NCBI GenBank assembly: GCA_016785225.1 | Contig: JAFBJZ010000771.1 | Span: 1,312,501-1,376,500 of the forward strand | DNA length: 64,000 bases | Origin: Psettodes erumei | Taxonomy: Eukaryota; Chordata; Actinopteri; Pleuronectiformes; Psettodidae | Direction: 5' to 3' | Shown here: piece by piece, positions 25,801-37,914 of the stretch | Numbering within the stretch: the first letter of the stretch is position 1 | Layout: every line of letters begins with the position of its first letter | Notes under the pieces: model-generated | What the model saw: only the letters and a program-made list of their open reading frames with translations | The model's database searches: none | Told to the model about the DNA's origin: nothing | Program-made: the position numbers and the translations under genes

Positions 25801-27668
25801 TGTGACTTTGTGGCACGCGTCTTTCGTTGCTGTTTTAAAGGCATTTAAATTACACCCAGGAGTTTCTCACTCTGCATCGACCCACAGAAGGAAACAGTAG
25901 GACAGCTGAGCTGCACTGTCACTTTGTATCACATTTCATCCATTTCATGCAGATGGGTTTACATTCTGTTTATGGTGTGTCCTGTCAGTGAGAAATTTTA
26001 ATGGTATTGTTTCCCATATTGTATCCAACATTTATCACAAACTCTGCAACCTTATGCATCTTTATCAAGATGTTGCTCTGACATATATACCTCAGTTTTA
26101 TACTGAATACAGTTTGAGAATTTTGCTTTAGTTTTGGATTGAAGAGTTGATACACTATAATTTTTTTTATTCTGTGTATGTCATATTTCAAAGTCACATC
26201 CAACAGATGGCACAGTTTAAATTTCAACATGCAAAAAACCAAAACAATCTCTCATCTTACCTTGCCATGGAACAGAGTGATCCATCCAGGTTAAAGTTAA
26301 CACATTTAGTTAAAGATCTGGTATGATAATAGCCCATCATGTCCTTAAATTCAGCAAAGTGTGGAGAAATAGAACGGCAACATTTTTAAACATACGTGTA
26401 GAGACACAATGCGCTTGTTTTACTTTGAAGGAATATTTTTTGGAGAAATCCCTTTCTTGAGTTAGGCAAGAAGATGAAAACCACTCTCATGCCAGTGCAC
26501 CAACAAAGCCGCCAGAGCCAGGCAGCAGTTATCTTAGCCAAGCATAAAGACTGGAAAAAGCGAGTGAGAGTTAGCCTGGCTCTGTCAAAAGATTTTTTAA
26601 AAAGACACCAACCACCGCTCCCAAAGCTCAAGAGACATTGAACTCACTGTGGAGTTCCCAGGTAATCGCCATAGACTGATATAGTTACAACAAATTGGAA
26701 AGCTTCATGTGAAGCAGCAACAACAGTTAATCTTCATGACTTAACTGACTTACCACAGACCATAAAAGAATGGATGTAGCTTCAGGGTATGAAAAATGAA
26801 GCAAATGCGGAAGTGCCTTAAACCTGTATTCTACTGAATGACCATTAGGGGGCAACTCCGTTTATGATAAACACAGTATGTTTTGGGTGTGGTTACGGTT
26901 TGATTGACAGGTAATACAAAGCACAGTGGCCTGCCAATCGTTTCAAAGACACTTGATTATACAAAAGTTTCGAATGCTTTCACTTTTAATCCTCTCTTGT
27001 CAGGTGTTTTGATTGGCCGGTGGGTTCGGCCTTTTTCTCTGTGCATGTAATGGCCTGATTACAGTGTGTGCAGCCTATATCAAAATATGATCACACTGGG
27101 AAGTTTTATATTTGGTACAGAGAAGATGGCTGGCGAAATCTGATGTAAACCACACAAAACACTGTGCTCCAGGTAGGCTGCGGACTAGGTGGAATGTACA
27201 TGTTCGAAATACAAAACCAAAAGTAGGCTAAAGTTATTAGTTAAAAGCTCTGCTTTGTTTTGCTCTGCTTTGTCTGCTTTACTTTTCGATTCTATGTGAT
27301 GCCCCCCCCCACACACACACACACAAACACGTAAACCAAAACAACACACACCACCCCTCCAGAGACCATGCTGGGTGGGATTTTACCATTTGAAAAGCAC
27401 TACTTCTACAAAAACCTACAAAAAAGGAAAAAGTATCTGGAACGGAGAAATATTTTTAACAATATCCACTGTCCCTCTGTTTCTCTCTTCCTTTATCTTC
27501 TTTTCATTTCCTTTACCCTTTCTTACCACCCCCACACCTCAACATTCATTCTTTCTACCTTGAATGGCAATGTGTTTTATAATCAGTGGAAAAATACAGT
27601 TTGTTCCCTGGTGGACGTTGTTTGTGCATCCCACCCCAAAGGACTACTGGTCCCATTTCACACATTTA

Positions 27669-27692
27669 CACACACACACACACACACACACA
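27669..27692 (+). repeat. (CA)n microsatellite
   Basis: CA run of about 12 units. Confidence 0.94.
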
Positions 27693-28362
27693 TGCACGCG
27701 CATCCAGGTACCCACATATTCTGCTCATGGTAGGCCTCAGCTGCTGTGACATGGCACAGGGAATATGAAAGCGGAGGGAGGGGAGATGAATAGAAGGCAA
27801 GAAGAAAAGCATGCGCGCTGGAAGGACTGCAAAGTGCCAGAAGCGGAGCGAATGAATGGAGAAGATAGGGATGGCGGCTGAAGAAAACAGATGGAGGGAA
27901 ACCTAAGGAGAACAAATGGAGAGGGAATGCTGAAAAGAGACAGGGGGAAGTATGTAGCAGACAGAGAGAGCAGGCGAGATCTTGCATGCCAAAATCAATG
28001 TGAAGCTAGCTGTGTCAAGTTATGTGCAAGCGGCGCGAAAACAGAAATACACGACTAAAAATACTATGCGGCTACGATCGACAGCAGGGGAGCGGCGAAC
28101 AAAGGGGGAGAAAAATCCATAATACATGATTGCAATGATATTGTATAGGTGGGGAGGTGTGTAGTCACATGCTCCAGCGTCTGCCAGGCAAGGCAGCACC
28201 CGCAGCAACACACCCCCGTGCACACAGGTCTCCATGGTGATATCGCCATAGCTGCATTAATGCTGCCGATGATGCACACCTGCCCACAGCATGTCTGGCT
28301 GTCTCTAGGCCTGTCAGTCTGGAACCGCTCAGGTGAGGTGCACTAAGAGCCCTGGAGTAGGG

Positions 28363-28376
28363 GTTGCCATAGCAAC
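28363..28376. promoter_or_regulatory. RFX X-box with adjacent CCAAT
   Basis: GTTGCCATAGCAAC is a near-perfect RFX X-box, followed at once by CAAT (reading CCAAT with the last C). It sits in a GC-balanced, non-repetitive stretch. Confidence 0.5.
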
Positions 28377-31280
28377 CAATGGAGTCCCTGCTGAGAGCCA
28401 TAAAGTTGTCAGCTGACAGACATACATTAAGACGGGTAGGTGTGGAGGCAGACATGCAGGTAAGGGAAAAGGCAGACAGGTTGCAGCCCAGGAAGGAGGA
28501 CGACATAAGAGAGGCAGTTTAGCTGGTGAGCTAAGTCCATTAGAAACCTTTTGTTTCCTTCTCATCCACGTTGCTTTGTTTCTTTTGTTGCACCAGTTCG
28601 ACCAGGAAATCCTACAGTACACTTTTTTGTTCTTGGAACATGAAGTTCCTCAATTACTCCTAGAATAACTCCGGGGTGGGGGGGGTGGGGGTCCAACCAG
28701 CTAAACTATACATAAACACCTGTGTGGGTATGCAAGGCCTTTGAATGAATGTAAAGTCTAGTACTACTATAACTAGTGCTTTTTAAATGAGAAGAAAAAA
28801 TGAATAAATTCTGCACGACACACAGTGTATCCTTTATAATTCAAGACAGACAGCAGGCTATACACTTAATTCTGAAGTAAGTATAATGTGTGTCAAAGTT
28901 CTGGAAGAGTATTATGGCAGCTAATGCAATACAGTCAGTAGACATGGTGCTTTGGACTACGAACAAAATAAAACTGTCAAAACGTACTGCCTACTGCATT
29001 CTCAGTAATTGTAGTATATTTGTTCCTTCAGTTCAAAAGTTAGGCTGCTATTCTACCGATTGCAGGTTCATCCTTTAAATACCAAGTGTTTGGTTCAAGT
29101 GACGTACGAGTTGTTCAATTGCCCCAAATGTTTCACAAATTTAATGTAGGTTCTCGAGGTGTTTTGGTTGTAAAATGCTTTGTAAATGACTCTTTGACCA
29201 ATATGTACATTTCCCAAAGTATATTTTTTGGAGCCACACCCAAGTTATGTCAGCAAATTGTATGGAGGTTAATTATCTATACAGCACGTATGTAAACCTA
29301 AGAATATGACAAAGCTTCCTGTTGCCAGTGGACAGAGTGATCTTTGATGTCAGGATAAGCCTGCAGCATGACTCTCCTGATGGAAGCAGAGGGGTCTGCG
29401 CTGACGACATCCACTGCAACCCCTGACTGCGGCGCACATCTTCCAAGCCTTCTGCAACACCCGCTGACTCCACAGCAGGTGAGCTTGGTTGCTTGTTACT
29501 TTTGTGATATTAAATAAGGAAAGCAAGCTTTGTCTTTTGTTTCGCTAATAAAATGGCTGCATCAATCGAGCAACTGCTTTGCGTTTCGACACTTCTCTTC
29601 AAATGGAACAGGAGATGAAATGGTTATCACATACACATAACTGTCGTATAATAGCTGCAACATCTACAGAGCATAGAAACATCTTTGGCAATGTTTTGAC
29701 GTAAAATTGCCCATACTGTACTGCTATAACAGGCTATATTTAGTATGTGTAGGCTGTAACCACCTTTACCTGAACTAGTGAGCTGTACAGACAGACAATG
29801 TGTTTGGGAGTGCAGAGGTTTGCATGGTTATTTTCCAACAGTCTGATACTGTTCCACAAGATTTAATCAAGGCCCTCATTCAATCTGGCTTGGCTAACAC
29901 AACATTTGACAGTGTGTGTCACTCATTAGAGACTGCAGATGCAACACATACCTACCTCTTTCTGATGGCTACCCAGAGAGATAATCAGCTGAAAGGGAAA
30001 TGCCTTCCTGTGTAGATGCAGCACTTTGTAAATACCGGACCTTAATCTCTGGCCTTTTTGGCATGACTATCAAAATCTGAGCGTTTCCCACTGGCTGAGC
30101 AGGTGTAGTGAAATGAACACAGACTAGTAAAACAATCAACTCATTTTTTTGTGCAACATTGCATTGGCACAAAGAACAAAAACACAAAATCTGTATTTAG
30201 GAACATGTTGTTTTATCGACAGCAAGCCAAGTCAAGTCACTTGTTGTTCAAAGTGCCCAAAATCACTAATCAAAGCTTTGCCTCAAAGTGGTCAGGAATT
30301 GGTGGAGAGTCTGTTGAACATAGTGGAGCATTTTTGCTGTTGAGTCAAAAGGAGAGTGAATATTATACTTGCTGTGAAATTATCCCCCCAAATGGCTAAT
30401 GTTGCTTTAATTCTCATCCTTTTGGACTTTTGCTGTTGTGTGATTATTAACAAAAATATGTTAATGTGTCATGGATGTCAAGTTTCCACCTTCACCTCCA
30501 TGGGACCTTTACCTTTCTCGTGAAGCTATAATTTCATCATCCAGACAAGCTCTGTCTCTGAAAAACATCTGTCTGAATGAAATTCCAGTCTGCTGGCTAC
30601 ACAGTCGGTGGGTGTGCATACTTATGACTATTCAAATGTGCAGCAACTCATTGTAGGAGAACGTGTGCATGTGCAATTAACCGTCCCAGAGAGGGGCAAG
30701 CAAAACAACATCAGTATCTTTAAAGCTAAAACCTGGAAATAAACCCACCTGAAAGATGTTTCATCCACTGGCTGTAAAACAGCAGCTCCAGACATCAATG
30801 TGTGCGTGCCCTCAGCTGTGTGTCCGTGTGTGCGTGCATGCGTGTGCGTTTACATGTGTGCGTGCGTGCGCACTCCAGACTTTATTAATTTGCTGTGCCA
30901 GTGCGTCAGTGTTCCTATTTAATAGCAGTCTGGTTTTCTATGTCACAACCCACAGCGCTGCAAGTATTGAACTGTAATTCAGACGAGGGGCGACCCACCC
31001 ACCGCCAACAACACACACGTATGCATCCAGATAGACTCATGGCACACGCACTGGCTAAGACCCACAAAAACAGACAAACAGAAACACAAGCTTCATTCCT
31101 TAAAATGACAGCAGTATCTGGGGAGATGCTTACTGGACAATGAGAGTTTCCAGTCTAAATAAACAATGAGACCCCAGATCAACTGTCAGTATACACACAA
31201 ACACACACACGCACACACACACACAGAATTATTTCCCCTGTTTATAATAGTGTGCATACAATATGGGCCCGCAAGAAGAG

Positions 31281-31304
31281 TAGTTGTTGCCATGGTAACA
31301 ACTA
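31281..31304. promoter_or_regulatory. 24-bp near-palindrome containing an RFX X-box
   Basis: TAGTTGTTGCCATGG followed by TAACAACTA reads the same on both strands except at one symmetric pair. Its core GTTGCCATGGTAAC is a full RFX consensus. Confidence 0.5.
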
Positions 31305-32212
31305 ATGGGGCTTCAAAAGGACAATAAACAATACTTAGGCTTAAGTAAAGCCTTTACTTAAGTAAAGCTTACAATCAATGCATTTTTTCAACTATTTAAG
31401 ATCAATATCCCTGAAAAAAATAATGTACCATATAGATCACCCAAAGGTAGCATTCTCAATACAGCCCTGGTCTGGATGGTATCAGGTGGGAAGATGTTTG
31501 ATAAAGAGTTTTCTCAAATTTCTACCTGGTGTCCAGTTACATATTTATTTTTGCAAATTAAAAATGTTATTGTCTTGTGTACGGACTTTCAGCATATTGT
31601 TAGGCGATACTACTGTACTTCAGCTGGTTTTTCAGGTGTGGCATTTGTCACAAGATTATTATCTCTTGCTTTTCATAAAGGCGGGTTGGCTGTATCCTGC
31701 GCTACAGGAGATAAGCCTTGAGAGAACCCAATCAGCTCTTGTGCCATTAAGATACTTCCGGGCCACTTCACTCAGGTAGAAGCTCTGAACACCATGCCTT
31801 TGCCAGAGGCACATATGAGACCAAATGTTCCTTTGTCTCTCCCTCTCTGTGCAAATCTCACAGTGGAGTCCACTATCTCGAGCCCGTGTGAAACGGCTTG
31901 ACTCGCGTGATCGTGCCCACCATTTTTAACTCTCATGATCAAGTCCCTATCTCTCCTTCCACAAAGACAGGCCCATTCACACCCCTGCACGTGTCCTCAT
32001 ACACAGACACACACGTCACACGTGCCGCATGTCTGCTGGGCTGCCGTTTGCTTGTTCAGCAGTGTAGTGGCTTTGTGCTCATAGTGGCTTGTTGTAGCTG
32101 TAGTTGGACAGCAGATGTTTTTTTTTAAATAAGAGTAATGCTAGTTGTTAATGAATATTGCTGTTACTAAGATATTATTGTTTTTGATTATTTGTCCATA
32201 TGACAGCTTGAC

Positions 32213-32559
32213 TGTGATGGGCAGGGCTAAGATTTGACCCATCACTGTTCACAATATAAATGTTAATATCTCCCAAACATAGACACTTATAGGTTAATGC
32301 CTATTTGAGACTGCAGTCATAGTTTGGTAGCTGGTCCCCGATACCAGGGAGATGGCCCATATTACTGATTCTAAGTGAACTGGGGTGGTATATATACCAT
32401 ATATACTGGGTTAATTGGTGATGAGTCGCTGCTTGGAGCACAGGTGTCTGGTTAGACTGAGCAGGTGGGAGTGGCCTGCAGGTAGAGTAGAGGCGTGGAG
32501 GCAGAAGAAAGGAAAGTTACCGGAAAGCTGGCAGGTAAAAGATGGAGCAGATTGTGACA
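32213..32559 (-). mobile_element. Possible solo LTR
   Basis: On the minus strand it starts TGTCACAATCTG, contains a TATATATACCA box and ends CCCATCACA, giving TG...CA termini and a plausible LTR length of 347 bp. No exact target-site duplication is seen and no internal region is present. Confidence 0.33.
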
Positions 32560-33076
32560 TCACAGCTTACGCCTCACCGTTCCTACATCTGGGGTCTCCC
32601 ACTGACGCCTGGGATCCCTCCTCCAGACCCCCCTCTACCCATCCGGTTTGTTAAAGTGAGACTAAATCACTCACATATATAACTTTATTCCCCAGAAACA
32701 AAAGCCAGAGGCGTTCACTATCCTACCCCCTGATTTATTGATTACCTAGAACATGAATGATCACTGATCAGGTTGAAGATAGTGACGGTAGCGCGGGATA
32801 ATTCAGGCATTGAGATAAGAATAAAGGAACAAGACTTTGCACAGAAAGGCTGATGCGTCAACATTTATGAATCTCGACTTCGAGAGCAAAGCAAGATAAA
32901 TTCACAGTCTAAATTGTAATGCAGTGGGTGTATGTGTTTACATGTGTGTGATGCGCTCGGTAAGCTCGGCCCGCCCGAGGGTGGTACTCACGTCTCGGTG
33001 TGAAAGATATGGGGGTGGCACTGCTGAACAGCCTGAGAGGATACTCTGTCAGAGGTCTGAGATGAAGGAAGGATGG

Positions 33077-33098
33077 GAGAGAGAGAGAGAGAGAGAGA
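33077..33098 (+). repeat. (GA)n microsatellite
   Basis: Pure GA run of about 11 units. Confidence 0.94.
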
Positions 33099-36049
33099 TG
33101 TGTCCACACATGCATACAGGCAGCTGGGGAGTACCTGTTGGAGTGAGGGGGGTGAAGGAGAGTGAGGAAAGGAGAGGAAGGAGGAGAGGAGGGAGATAAG
33201 CGCCTTTGAGAGGGTGGAAAAGATAACGACAGATAAGGCCGGCAGCATGGAGGCCGAAAGTGAGCGAGTGAGACAGACACAGAAAGAGAGATATAGAGGA
33301 GGCGAGAGGCTGAATTTAATAAATTAGATCAGGTGCCTTGCCGGTTTCCTAGCAACCCAGACAAGACAAGGCTGGTCTGGCCTGGTCTGTGCTCCAGAGT
33401 AAAGGTCTGTCTCCTCCTCTTCTTTGACATCCGTCCACTTTTTCTTCTTTGCCTCCTCTGCTCACTCATACGAGCACTAGATACAATCACTGCTCCAGTC
33501 ACTGTTACAGATGAATATATTTAGAAGCAAATTCATGTACTGAGGCAAAACAGTGCTGCTGTTTTACAACTCAGACACTTGGAGGAAACAGACTGGGTTG
33601 TTATATCACTGCAAACTGGTTACTCATATCAAAAACAACATTGCTCATGTGTCCTTTTGAGCCTTCCATACACTACTTCTTTAATTGTATATACAGTACA
33701 TCCCAAAATTCCAACTTTATTATCCCATTAAACCCTCCCCCCCCAAAAAAATATAGGCGACTATTTCCAAGGGCCCCTCCTGAGAATTGCCTCGTTGCTG
33801 TGGTCAAGGGGTTTGTGTGTTGTGGGTAACGTCGCCTGGTGGGACCTCCTAAGGCAAACTGGTCCCAGCAGAGGGGCCTCAACTATCTGGGGATATCTGG
33901 ATGGAAGGATCGCTCCTTTAAACCACACCAGTGGCACTTGTTTGGAGAAAGTGGAACAGGGGCATAGGTCATCTGGCCGGAGAGAAACCCAAGGGAGAGG
34001 TTCAGTCACGTCAGCGTTCTTCTCTTGTCTCTACGTCCTTAGTTATAGTGAGTGCATTGACCTGTTTTGGTTTCTGACCATAGTCTCCTGCCTTTTGGAC
34101 CTGTACTGTGCTGTGGGACACTCCTGTCTTATTGTTAACAAAACCTGGACTGGATATCAGAGTGTGTTTATTTCCTGCTCCTCCAAGTACTTTTTTTTTT
34201 ACTACGTTTTCGAAACCTGTTTTCGATTGAGGCATCATGTTTTATCATACTCCTGAGCCTGCATTTGAGTCCAACTTGTTCTTGCCACTGACTGTGAGCG
34301 GCCATAGTAAACAAACGGAAACATGACTCACTAACCGTTTAAAAGAAAGAACTTGATCGAGTTGGTTGGTTTTTTTTTGTAGTTCAAAAACATTTAGTTT
34401 TAATCCGATTTACTCATTGTGGCTTAGTTTTGCAATTAGCTGAGAAAGAAAAAGATCAGGCTGCGTGCATGTCGCTTTCAGTCTTCTCCTGCGGGGCTAA
34501 TTTGAGCATTGGATCTGCACAGTTGCCGTGAGTCACAACACACAGCGAGGCTGGGTAGACTGCAGCTCGGATCTGCATTTTACAAAAGCCGTGCGATAGC
34601 TATCTGCCGGAGAAGCCCCAAGGCATGACACAGCGAAAGGGACAGTTTCTCAATAGCTGAAACTGCAGAACATTGCTCTGCTCCCTCCAGCGGCACAAAT
34701 ATTAGAATGCCCGCTTATCACTTCAGAGAGTCGATGGCCTTTGTTTGGACCAGGTTCTCTGATGATGATGCATCTTCCATCTAGTTAGACCGTGACTGGA
34801 TGAATTAAAAACTCAACCACATCAATCCTGTGAGTCATCGGTGGGATATTCTCAGTCAGTGGAGTGACTCACGGGGCTGTAGAGGCCCCACCCTGCCATG
34901 TTCTGTTTAATGGTCTCATGTCAGAGGAAGGATGGCATTACCGTAGCTTTATAGCATGTACCCTGAGGTGTCCTCCAAGTTAATAGCTTGATATCCAACC
35001 AATGCTACTGATAAACCACCAGGGAAAGCTCTGGTTTCACAGTCTCAGTGGGTGGGGTTGCATTTCCACATACAGTATCAGCAGTCAACTGAGCCTTCAA
35101 AGAAATTCTCAGCATGAGGTAAATACCTTGTATGATGTAATATTCTTACATAAATCCAAGCCTTGGAAACAGTTAGAAATGTGCTAATCAACAGCCACTG
35201 TACCACTGAGAGGAAACTTCATTATACCCACTTCAATCATCCTCCAAATAGCTGAGCGGGACAAAACTGGCTCCACCAGGTCCAAATGGCTCGGGAGTTC
35301 TTTCACATGAGCTTGCATATTTCCCCTGTATCAATCAAACAGGGAGAATAAAAACAGATAGGATGTCTTTTACGATCGATTCATGTGTTGAGTCCGGATG
35401 TAAGGATGGTAGCGGATGCAGCCGCCTGTTATTCTCAGTCCAGCTAATAATCTCTCTGTCAGAGCAGCGTTCACTGTCCTTGCGATCCTCAGACGCCCTT
35501 TGGTAACTGCCAATGTGGAAAACTGTCTCAGGTTGCATGTTTTTCAGTTTGCTGTCTTTTAAAATGAAATTTTTAATTTAAAAAAAAAAAGGTGGAAATG
35601 AGCATCCAGCAGGGAGACTGTGGACATTTCATGAGGTCCACGTCTCCTCATCTAAACATGAGTGTCCTCTAGTGGTATTGTTGGGGAACTACTGTTTACC
35701 GAACACACGAGGAATCATTTCTCTCACTGGCAGAAGGCTGACAGCCTAAAAAACCGGGGGGGAGCTGGAAGGGAAATATTGATTCATCTGTCACTTTTTT
35801 TCTTTATTAAAATCAAAAGCAAAAGACGGGGAGCAGAGCAATTAAAGTGTTGTCAGCGCAGATTACACATATTTAGTGGATATGACGTTCAGGCATCATT
35901 CAAGAGTGACAGGAGACAGAGAAGCAAGCACACTGTGATTGTTCTACGGCAAACATTTTATTTGTGTTCACATTTAAAACAGGTAGAAAGAGGATAACTG
36001 TCACGAGAGAGAGCATTTTTGGGAGTGGAATATTTTGTGTGATCCAAGA

Positions 36050-36077
36050 TTTATTTATTTATTTATTTATTTATTTT
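36050..36077 (-). terminator. (TTTA)n tract giving overlapping AATAAA signals on the abhd5 strand
   Basis: A TTTA repeat which, read on the minus strand, gives several overlapping AATAAA hexamers about 1.75 kb past the abhd5 stop. It could act as a polyadenylation region for a long 3' UTR (the human transcript also has a long one), or be a plain microsatellite. A further AATAAA on the minus strand lies at 35957-35962. Confidence 0.3.
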
Positions 36078-37824
36078 ACATGATTACGATCACAAATAAG
36101 CAACTGGCTCAAGAAAGTAAATATAATTACATCGTCCTAAATCCCTGTGACAAATAAGCTCCAGTGGTTAATGCTGCTGTGCAGACACGCTGTCCAAGGA
36201 CATCTGTGAAAGGTTGAGCATCAAGTTGATTTTCTTCCTACATCCTTTTTAAAATCTCTGTTTCTGCTTTGGATATCATGGACACAGAGCGCATGAGGGC
36301 ATATCATTGAGGAATTCACCCATGTAAAAACAGATAAGTCTAAATATACTCTTTTCAAAACTAGCAGAAGAGGTAGAGAGGCATGAGAGTCCATTAAAAG
36401 AAGCTTAACGGACTTTCCACTGTTGATTACTTCAATTTACACTGAAACATGGCAGTCGCTAACTTTAAGTGACACTCCAGTGAGTTTGTATTGCACTTGT
36501 GTTAAGTTACGGGACTTGAGTTTAAACTCACAGCAGCGGAGGCAGATACATCCTGACTTTTAATCCCTAGTATGGTTTGAGCTCCAAAACCGCTGGACGC
36601 TTCGCCTAACGCGACCCAAAAGTATCCTTTGTTAAACCTTTCATGCTCGGTAAAACTCCATCTGAACTTAAGAGTACCCCTTTAAACCTTGAACCTGAAG
36701 CCTGACACTAAAAATGGACAGAACCTTGCTGTAAAGGCACACTCCATATGTCACTGGCAGTGAATACATTTAGTAGACATTAATCTCAGAGAGAACAGGG
36801 GGAAAAGTGGCTTGATCCTGACAAAGCCGCTTGGGATTCCAGTTCATAAATAAACAAAGGCAAATATCACGTATCGTATCAACTTGCGGCCGCTGTTACA
36901 ATAATACTGTATGGATCGCTGCTGTGCAGCAGGAAATCTGTGGATGCTGCCGCACTGTCACACAGGCAAACCGCACACTTTGAAAACAAAAGCCATCTTT
37001 CGGCTTTATGTTTCTGCCCGGGACTGGAGCTCCTCTGAGTTAATTCACAAACATTCACTACTATTGCGTCTGAAATGAACATCTGAGTTGGAAAGAAAAG
37101 CCAGTAACAATCACAGAAAACAGATGCTACAGAACAGACCATCGCTGGCAGCTGATTCATTTGGACCCGCTTCTCGGTGCTGACGCAGCGCTGCGGCGCG
37201 CGTGAGCAGACTTCCTGTCTGTGTCAGGATCACAAACCACAGGTGTACAGGAAACAATGCTCTGACATTGATTATGTGCCAGTCAAATATAATTTCTTCT
37301 AATTACGATTTCATATGATAAAATTGTACAAAACTCAGAAATGTTAAATTTATATTTAGCAAGAACATTCAAACAATGTGAACGTGACAGTTTAATTTTC
37401 CCATTATTAAAAGATAAACTCTCCTGAAGTTCCTTTTATATGTTCGGAGGCCACATATGTGACATTCATGTTCTGACCACAGAGGCTTTGCGGTTGGTCT
37501 TGTGTTGAGCAGATCATTTGAATTTCCAAATGCTTCCTGTCTCTCATCCGCATTCAGAAGGAGCAACTCGGCAACTCATTTCATGAGTGTGGGAATGTTG
37601 TTCCAATTAAAACAGGGGACTTGATCAGTGACATCATCTCAAAGCCTGTTTCTAAGAATGAGACTGAATCACTGGTCAGTTGACGTGTGATGTCCACACA
37701 CCCCTTTGTCGCTGCCTTGAGAAAGTGGAATCCTGTGGTTCGACACTAGCTGACGAAGTGACGCCCATCGTGGGTGCTCCCCTTTTTCCCCCCCAGAGTT
37801 CAGTCACCCGGCTCGGCTCCGCTT

Positions 37825-37914
37825 TCAGTCCACTTTGTCGCACACTTGTAAAACCCGGTGATTGAAGTCCTCGGGCTGGTCGGCGTACACGTAGTGCCCG
37901 GCTCCGCGGATCGT
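37825..37914 (-). CDS. abhd5: abhd5 terminal coding exon
   Basis: Too short to stand out as an open frame. Reading from the acceptor TCCGTCCAG it encodes residues 317-345: TIRGAGHYVYADQPEDF and ending VCDKVD, then TGA at 37827-37825. It supplies the C-terminal HxxxxD motif (H323, D328) and a conserved Gly before it. Human ABHD5 ends in a closely similar way. Confidence 0.96.
   Translation of the reverse strand, partial: TIRGAGHYVYADQPEDFNHRVLQVCDKVD

Larger units (their letters stand above)
19801..32212. other. Intergenic, no gene supported
   Basis: No exon with homology recognised. There are purine-rich stretches near 22.08-22.44 and 27.76-27.98 kb, a CA tract at 27.67 kb, a G-run cluster at 28.67 kb, two RFX-like sites, and a few GC-balanced unique blocks that could be conserved non-coding elements. 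Confidence 0.55.
32560..37824. other. Intergenic or abhd5 3' UTR, no coding exon supported
   Basis: Includes a GA tract, a purine-rich stretch at 33060-33300, an LTR-like T/C-rich stretch near 34050-34180 that I could not delimit, and probably part of the abhd5 3' UTR at its right edge. No open frame here resembles a known protein. Confidence 0.5.

Noticed and set aside
29290..29490. Possible exon ending in a donor (CACAGCAG/GTGAGC)
   Set aside because: The donor is good, but no frame across it is recognisable and no partner exon was found.
33795..34256. Open frame of 153 codons, Cys/Ser-rich
   Set aside because: No domain; part resembles LTR-like T/C-rich sequence, but I could not define element ends, so no element is called either.
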